Below, in pieces: positions 56,831 through 64,000 of a DNA stretch of 64,000 nucleotides. Origin of the DNA: Petrosia ficiformis. Its lineage: Eukaryota > Porifera > Demospongiae > Haplosclerida > Petrosiidae. The notes beneath the pieces were generated by a model that saw nothing but the letters and a program-made list of their open reading frames with translations, was not told the origin of the DNA and searched no databases. Made by a program: the position numbers and the translations under genes. Positions within the stretch are counted from its first letter, which is position 1; each line of letters begins with the position of its first letter. The DNA is taken from NCBI GenBank assembly GCA_947044365.1, contig OX345650.1, positions 3,889,872 through 3,953,871 on the forward strand. Reading direction: 5' to 3'.

Positions 56831-57539
56831 TTCTCATCGATTTTATTATCAAAATAAATTATAATTATTATATATGTATATAGTTTATAGCTATTGTTCC
56901 ACACCAGTGCACCAGCACATATATGTATCACACAAATCATCATGAGATCTGGATATTATATATATAATTATCAACTCTACACTGTAATAAGTAATGGGAC
57001 TTTTTATCATTACAAGAGCAATTATATTTTCCTAAATGCTGATTTTTATTCCTTCCTTGTACGTAAAATTTACAAGTCCAGTTCATTTGATCTTCATCTA
57101 TATTGACTAATATAAAGTACATGTCATAATAAACCATATGGTAACAAACATATTTACAATGTAGCTATATATAGTATTATAGGTACAACATGTGGTATAT
57201 TCCCATTCTATCACCTGCAAAAACAAACAGATGAGTAATTAATTATGTACATCAATTTGTACTTATAATAGTAAATAAACATCTCTTATACATAAATATT
57301 TGACATGTCAGCACATGTACATCATTACTATGGGATTTATATGCATACTACATATTTAAAGTGCATACATTGTACTGTTACCATTCTTTATATGTATATA
57401 AACCAGCTGATAAACTGTACATGTATATAAACCAGCTGATATACTGTACATGTATATGAACCGAGTGATATAATGTACATGTATATAAACCAGATGATAT
57501 ACTGTACATGTATATAAACTAGGTTATATACTCTACATG
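56831..57539. repeat. 0.5-kb module and minisatellite inside Penelope remnant
   Basis: TTGTTCCACACCAGTGCACC (56896) and the 0.5-kb module up to 57390, then five 29-bp units to 57540. It separates the two Penelope-like pieces. Confidence 0.65.
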
Positions 57540-57903
57540 TATACAACCTTAAGACAGATCCTAGTAAAACCTAAGGACCCAACTCCAATTACATCTCGAA
57601 AAGGTGTGGTGTACAGCATCCCATGTGCAGATTGTAATAAATGCTACATAGGACAGTCAGGTAGATCATTATCTTGTAGAATGAAAGAACATAGAAGAGC
57701 TGTTGTAAGTGGAGATATGAATGCCTCGGCAATTGCTGAGCATGCATGGACCAATCATCATGGTGTCAATTGGGAAGAAGCCAAAGTATTAGATATGAGA
57801 GATGTCTACTAGAATCGTGGCACATGATGAATCATCCAGAACGTATGAATAGAGATAAAGGAATTCTGCCAGATATATACCACTCTCTTATACCACACAA
57901 TTG
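57540..57903 (+). pseudogene. Penelope-like GIY-YIG endonuclease
   Basis: LRQILVKPKDPTP is followed by GVVYSIPCADCNKCYIGQSG, the GIY-YIG core (VVY and YIG) with the Cys pair typical of Penelope-like elements. Then come GRSLSCRMKEHRRA with the catalytic Arg, and AIAEHAWTNHHGVNW. After VLDMRDVY the frame shifts, and the end continues as ESWHMMNHPERMNRDKGILP, closing PHN-stop at 57903. The reverse transcriptase is mostly absent, so this is the 3' end of a dead element. Confidence 0.75.
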
Positions 57904-58263
57904 AAGGTTAATGCTACATTAATTTTAGTTACACCATTTCTATTTTATTTATATACGTATATAATTATATATAATTATGTGTATGCATGTGTATATGTAT
58001 GTATGTATGTATGTATATATATGTATGTGTATATATGTGTATATATATGTATATATGTATGTTATGTAAGTGTACAATAATTATTGTTGTTACCAATAAC
58101 CTGTTTATTATTCATTTTAGACTTTATACCTTGTTTATTTTTAGAGTACAATCCCCCCTTACTTTATTGTATTTATCATGTTTATTGTTTATTTGTTACT
58201 CCAATATATTCTTTCTTACTTGTATCTATATAAATGACATTACTAGTTTCACTTTTTTATGCC

Positions 58264-58300
58264 CTGATGAAGACACCTGGATAGGTGTTGAAATGTTGGC
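58264..58300 (+). ncRNA. Hammerhead-ribozyme-like core
   Basis: CTGATGA is followed by a stem (ACACC/GGTGT with loop TGGATA) and then GAAA, in the order of a hammerhead core. Flanking GCC (58261-58263, reading GCC before the core) pairs with GGC after TGTT, giving a short stem I and a one-pair stem III as in minimal Penelope-type hammerheads. It lies about 360 bp downstream of the GIY-YIG fragment, where Penelope-like elements carry ribozymes. Activity is unknown. Confidence 0.5.
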
Positions 58301-58637
58301 TATATTTATTCTTTTTTCATTAAAAGAAATATTTCAAAATTGGCTAGAGAATACTCCAATACAATACTGATGTCTCTACCTAGCCACAAAGGCCTCTTTA
58401 AAATAACTCTACATGTATATAAGCCAGATCATGGCTGCATTATTTTTAAGTAGTGCTTCATCACTCATCAGAGTGATATCCTTCAAACAAGATGAGTTGT
58501 GTTAACATGTATTCATTACTTTGTACCACAAAACAGTAATTGTCAATTATATAAATTACCATTACTTTTAAAAACTAAATTTCTATAAAAACTAGCACAA
58601 ATAGAATTATTATTGTCAACAAACTCTCACTATTCAA

Positions 58638-60331
58638 TTACTGAACAGAATAAAATGAGAAATCTCTTAAATAATTATTATATTCATCATCATCGTAATC
58701 AAATGATTCTCTATTTGTTGTCAGTTGTCTCTCTGTGTACTCCTCAATGATAGCCTGTTGATTGATTTCAGATGATTCCTCTCTCTGATGATACTTATAA
58801 CAATGAGATATAATGATGAATATGATGAAAGAGACAACAGCTAAACAAGTCTTCAGTATAGTTAGCAAGAAATCAAAGTGTTGATATGACTGCAGAAAGA
58901 GAGAAGGAATCTGAAGCAGTAAATAAACTGACTGGTAGCATACCACAGTCCAATGAGTAGACCTTGCATACTACGTGGACCCTGAGCTAAGATGAATTCA
59001 AGAGCAGAGAGGAATACCAATATGAATGACCATCCATTAAGAAACTGTGATGCAATAATAAGTGGAGGAATATAATTTGGAGGACTTTCACTTTCATTGA
59101 ATAGTGTGGAGTCGAGGGATATATTTTCATAGAAACTCAAGTTTACACTTTCTATGAAATTGTGGAGTGATACATCAATAGCTGTCATTAAACCTAATGA
59201 CATCATAACTAGTATGAGACCTGCTCCCATTTTGTTTAGAATACTGATCCTGTATGTGTATCGATTAAAACATGGTCTTATAATCAACATGTGTACTGGA
59301 ATCAGTAGAACAGGTAAAATATGTTGGACATCTACATCATAGAGAAAGTGGTATAGTTCACCCCTGGTATCATAGGCTGCGAACACTACTAACGATGTTA
59401 AAGTATTTGGTGACAGAAGGAATCCAAACAGAGATATAAGTACTAACAAGATTCTACCAAATGTCTTAACATCTTCCACTTCTTCAGTAGTAAATGGTCC
59501 CCCATACCTGTTCTTTGCTAGATCTAGTCTGGAAGGAACTTCTCAATATGTGAAGGCACTACGAAACACAGGTTGACTATGATGTCTTGCATACTTCAAA
59601 ACTTTGAATATGTGTTTAACAGGATTGATACGACCTACTGGTTCTGTAGTGAAGTGACTATGACAACCACAACAACAGAAGAGCTTAATAGAAATTAAAA
59701 CAAATGAAAAAACTCTTAAAATGGAAACACTAAATGGATATATAATGTTAGTAGTGTGTAGTGACCAGAAGTACCAGTTAACAAACACACTCAACTTCTC
59801 ATTAGAAGCAAATTGTAACTGATCTGTTCCAAACTGTATAGCATTTGCTTCAAATAATCCTAATCCAAACTGATATATTACTAGACCAATACAACCAGGA
59901 ACAAAAAGTGAATAATTCATGCATTCATTTTTCTTACAAGTCTCTTCAAAATAATCTCCTTTATTGAAAACTGCCATTGTTAAAGTAGGTACAGCAATGA
60001 ATATACCAATCAGTGCAACAATGGTACCTGCAATCATAAGTTTACATCGAGACAAGCAAACCTCACCCATTAGACCAGCAACAGGATACAGAAGATAAAC
60101 AACTGCTCGAACTACTGACACACCAATGAATAAATTCAGAAAAGAAGAAAAAATGGATAAGAGCTGAGAATACAAGTAATACCCAAAACAATGAATTAAC
60201 ACACTCCATGTTAAGAGAAGTAGTATTCCTTTTGAACAGACACATCCTACACAACAAGATCTACAACACCGGATACAACAACCTCTCGACTTTCTCCTGT
60301 TCAGTAATGACTGGTTCTCATCACTCTCCAT
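58638..60331 (-). pseudogene. POT-like transporter with nonsense and frameshift
   Basis: The N-terminal 262 codons are open (ESDENQSLLNRR to RSAFTY). GGA of the YGEVP motif is TGA at about 59545. The frame resumes to ALEFILAQGPRSMQG and breaks again at 58937, where one A is missing in GACTGGTAGC. The last 100 codons follow in a new frame. Two point lesions in otherwise well-kept sequence indicate recent loss. Confidence 0.85.
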
Positions 60332-61170
60332 TAGGGAAAGTACTATACTAAATTATTAGTAATAGGAAATGCTAGAAAACACCCACGTCATTTCATACTA
60401 TTAATAGTAGTCTACATATTAACTAAATGTTTTCCCATTTTCACACTCACAATTCTATCAGTTGTTTATTTGTGTTTTGACCAGACATGGGGTTAATTGC
60501 AATGTAGCTACATGCATTACTTTACAAAAAATCATTATATTACTATTACTATTCCCTTAAAAATCAGTAAACATGTACTACTATTACTAATACCTCCAAA
60601 CTCAGTGTAATATATTACTATTATAATTATTACAATATTACTATATTTATATTCAAGTACAATATAGAGATTGTATATTACTATTGCTAATACTATTACC
60701 TGACTGTATATTACTATTACTAATAATATTACCTCAACATTGAGATTATATATTACTATTGCTAATACTATTACCTCAATATTGAGATTGTATATTACTA
60801 TTACTAATAATATTACCTCAACATTGAGATTGTATATTACTATTACTAATAATATTACCTCAACATTGATTACTATTACTAATAATATTACCTCAACATT
60901 GAGATTATATATTACTATTGCTAATACTATTACCTCAACGTTGAGATTATATATTACTATTGCTAATACTATTACCTCAACATTGAGATTGTATATTACT
61001 ATATATTACTAATACTGTTACTACTAATACCATTACCTCAGTTTTTTAATTACCTATTACTATTACCTTGAAACATGTAATCTTTACTATTACTATTAGT
61101 ATTATTTACACATGTATTACTATTACCTCATGTCTGGAGGTCATATGACACACCATTGACTATATGACAC
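60332..61170. repeat. Flank and long 42-bp array
   Basis: Units of 42 bp (core CTCAACATTGAGATTGTAT) at 60660-61010. Because 42 is a multiple of 3, one frame reads as a 14-residue peptide repeat; there is no other sign of coding. Confidence 0.8.
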
Positions 61171-62160
61171 ACTGTAAAAAGTAATGGAACGTTTTAACTT
61201 CCAGTTGATCACAAATGCAATTATATTGTCTGATTTTTATTCCTGCTTGGTAATATTTACAAGTCCAGTTCATTTGATCTTCATCTATATTGACTAATAT
61301 AAAGTACATGTCATAATAAACCATATGGTAACAAACATATTTACAATGTAGCTATATGTAGTATTATAGCTACAACATGTGGTATATTCCCATTTTATCA
61401 TCTGCAAAAACAAACAGATGAGTAATTAATTATGTACATCAATTTGTACTTATAATAGTAAATAAACATCTCTTATACATAAATATTTGACATGTCAGCA
61501 CATGTACATCATTACTATGGGATTTATATGCATACTACATATTTAAACTGCATACATTGTTTTGTATTTGCTACCATTCTTTATTATAGCATGTACTGTA
61601 TATACTAGTCAATGTAGATCAAAATCAATAGAAATAAAATACTACTTGTAAACGTTACCTAGCTAGACAAAAAAGCAGCATTGATTTATATGGTCTTTGG
61701 AGGTCATGTGGTTAGAATAAAGGTTAAAATAACCCTTGAATTTTATAATTATACATGTATAAATTATAGTGTATTGTAAAATATAATTTGTATATAGTAG
61801 CTTCCAATGTCCAAATGTCTTTGTTATATTATGTACAGTACATGAACATAAATAGTTAGATACATGAATATACTACACCAGATGATATACTGTATATGTA
61901 TGTAAAGCAGATGATACACTGTACACGTATACATGTATAACCAGGTGATATACACTGCACTACATACACATATGATATGTACTGTATATGTACATAAACC
62001 AGATGATATATTGTACATAAAACAGATGATAGTTTGTACATATACATAAACCAGGTGATATACTGTAAAATGTACAGTATATAACCTGGTTTATGGTTTA
62101 TGAGATACTGTACATGTACATAAACCAGATGATATACTGTACATGAAAATTCATGTGCCT
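61171..62160. repeat. 0.5-kb module and degenerate minisatellite
   Basis: Another copy of the module (61171-61800), with the A-box half of the tRNA-like sequence near 61693 (GGTCATGTGGTTAGAATAAA), and 29-bp units to about 62145. No gene. Confidence 0.7.
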
Positions 62161-62289
62161 AGCATGCTAGCAATAGGCGTAGAAACGATTAACAAACAAA
62201 ATTCATTAAACACAGCCACAAAGGGCTAGAAAATATTAAAGCAGCTACTCGTGCTTAGGAAAATAACAAAAAATTCTGCAGCCACAATG

Positions 62290-62471
62290 ATTTGAAAAAA
62301 TAACTGAAAATACAAGTAATACCCAAAGCTATGTAATAACACACTCCATGTTAAGAGAAGTAATATTCCTTTTGAACAGACACATCCTACACAACAAGAT
62401 CTACAACACCTGATACAACAACCTCTTGACTCTCTCCTGTTCAGTATAGATTGGTTCTCCTCACCCTCCAT
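62290..62471 (-). pseudogene. POT-like transporter, N-terminal fragment (type 1)
   Basis: The ATG at 62471 opens MEGEENQSILNRR, the Cys cluster and TM1 (LLTWSVLLHSFGYYLYFQ), then the homology ends at about 62290. Upstream is the usual type-1 flank. Confidence 0.85.
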
Positions 62472-63205
62472 TAGGTCAACTACATGTATAACTATACTAA
62501 TGGAAAACATTATTATATATAGTGAAATGACCCACATCCTTTAATAGTAACATCAAAAGAAGAATTACTATTTATGCAATCTGTAGGAGTACATATTTAT
62601 CCCATTTCCCATTCCCAGTTTTATCATTCATGTATCAGTGTTTGGATAAAGTCACATGACACATCATTGACCCAAAGAGCTTCTTATTTGGTGATACACA
62701 TTTTATCATTCACAGTTCTCTCAGTCATGTATCAGCTAATTTATGAATATAGGTTGAGCTTTAGACTTTCTTTTTTGATACCTAAACAGTGTTTCTCCCC
62801 GGATAAATATTAAGGGTGGGGAAGTGCATCAGTGGTACATGACGTTTGGTCAATAATATTCAATTGGTGTTATAAAACAGTGTTTTTAAGGACAAACTTC
62901 AAAAATTAAAGGGTGGGGGAGCGCCATGGTACTATCCTTTTGGAGGAAACACTGCCTAAATTAGTTAGATTTCACTACAATACAGTGAATAGCAAGCATT
63001 TTAAAATTATTGTTCAATCAAAATTATTACCAACACAGTGTTTTAGCTAGCCCCATTTCAACAGAGTAGGGCTAACATAAAAACAAAGCCTATCTGTGAT
63101 TTAATAGTATTCTTTTGACCACATCAAAAGTAAATGGCATTACATAGAGCAAAATAGCACCTCTCTTCTACTCTTTAGCTAGAACCTTGCAGTGACTGAT
63201 GTCTT
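62472..63205. other. Type-1 upstream block with intact hAT MITE
   Basis: Shared flank, then a 168-bp hAT-type MITE (62787-62954, CAGTGTTTCTCCCC to GGAGGAAACACTG) bordered by CCTAAA. Near 63100-63112 it shows the site without repeat A that is filled in the other two units. At 63205 the sequence jumps into a type-2 transporter. Confidence 0.7.
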
Positions 63206-63707
63206 CAGCCTGTCATTAGAAGCAAATTGTAACTGATCTGTCCCAAACTGTATAGCATTTGATTCAAACAGTCCTAACCCAACATAGTTTAATATCAGAC
63301 CAAAACAAACAGGAACAAGCAGTGAATAATTTATGCATTCTTTATCTTCACAATTCTCTGCTTTGAAATGTTCGACTGTTACAGTAGGTACAGCAATAAC
63401 TATACCAATCAACACAAGAAAAGTACCACCAATCATAAGTTTATATCGAGAAATACATACTTCAGCTAATAGGCCAGAAACGGGATACAAAAGGAAAACA
63501 ACTGCTTTAACTACTAACACACCAATGAAATAATATGTGAACCCTAAAATAAAAGTCTGATAATAGAAATAATACTCAAAGCTATGAATTAACACACTCC
63601 ATGTTAAGAGAAGTAATATTCCTTTTGAATTTACAGACACATCCTACACAACAAGATCTACAACACCTGATACAACAATCTCTTGACTCTCTCCTGTTAA
63701 ATGTCTC
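63206..63707 (-). pseudogene. POT-like transporter, N-terminal fragment (type 2)
   Basis: Closely matches residues about 1-165 of the 33767-35383 gene (LAEVCISRYKLMIGG, AENCEDKECINYSLLVPVC, FESNAIQFGTDQL). It carries a 4-bp insertion after the TM1 Lys-Gly region (near 63630) and a deletion at the start codon region. Homology is cut at 63205. Confidence 0.85.
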
Positions 63708-64000
63708 CAGTCTCAATCTGAACAAACCAATATGAAACTGAATAGCAATATCCTATCTATATGGATGTATATACAACTATATAAGAATATACTGTAACAG
63801 CACTGATTTGTTATTGGTCACGAGTCATGACTCATGACATTCATGATTATAATAACACTATTACCCAAGTGGTATACTAAATGTTGTGCTGAAAAAAAAA
63901 CAAGTTATATAGTGAGATGAGTTGTTTTCAGAAAAGATCATCACTGTAATTACCCAAATGGTATATATGCCCCTACTAAATATTAAAATAGTACATCAGT
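63708..64000. other. Type-2 upstream flank
   Basis: Colinear with 35384-35680, including GGTCACGAGTCATGACTCAT and TTACCCAAGTGGTATACTAA. The ATGACTCAT part contains an AP-1-like TGACTCA site in both copies. No gene. Confidence 0.5.

Noticed and set aside
58021..58370. 127-codon ORF 3' of the GIY-YIG fragment
   Set aside because: Mostly translated TATG microsatellite and the hammerhead-like region; better explained as Penelope non-coding sequence.
60740..61012. 90-codon frame with a 14-residue peptide repeat
   Set aside because: The 42-bp tandem unit keeps one frame open by length alone.

Overview
The window looks like AT-rich, transposon-laden metazoan DNA, most likely from a sponge (demosponge) or another early-branching animal. 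The grounds are short GT-AG introns in several genes, intronless multi-copy membrane transporters, and a mix of Crypton-type tyrosine recombinase, KDZ/chromodomain, Penelope-like, Tc1/mariner, hAT and Mutator-like elements. The taxonomic call is inference; nothing in the window fixes the species.

The backbone is a head-to-tail array, all on the minus strand, of one family of polytopic transporters related to the POT/PTR (SLC15-like) branch of the major facilitator superfamily. Four copies are uninterrupted single-exon genes (24368-26104, 33767-35383, 40556-42316, 53723-55435). A fifth is open but cut by the window edge (1-959). Ten more are broken or fragmentary (11787, 36379, 38390, 43211, 46234, 48160, 52030, 58638, 62290 and 63206). 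They share a Cys-rich N-terminus, most keep an acidic dileucine signal, and none has the POT proton-coupling signature.

A larger unit, [type-1 transporter - upstream block - mobile-element cluster - UBXN1-like pseudogene - type-2 transporter], appears twice (about 1-12089 and 24368-35400). A third, internally deleted version runs from about 62290 to the end. Both UBXN1-like copies are dead through different lesions.

Regions: 1-6400 carries a partial transporter and a repeat copy broken by a 3.8-kb insertion. That insertion holds a Crypton-like recombinase gene flanked by long palindromes, plus a tandem pair of 0.6-kb hairpin units. 6400-12100 has minisatellites, UBXN1-like copy A and a transporter tail. 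12100-24300 has two Tc1/mariner elements, a Mutator-like MITE carrying gene fragments, a chromodomain/KDZ pseudogene and a hAT MITE in a 29-bp minisatellite. 24300-48000 is the densest transporter block. 48000-52000 holds a 1.9-kb Mutator-like element with a perfect 9-bp target duplication that carries what looks like a captured receptor tail. 52000-64000 has more transporters, a Penelope-like remnant with a hammerhead-ribozyme-like core, a tRNA-like sequence split by a minisatellite, and 42-bp arrays.

The most unusual material is the set of DNA transposons that carry spliceable fragments of unrelated genes, and the palindrome-flanked recombinase element. All domain calls come from reading motifs by eye; no database search was run.
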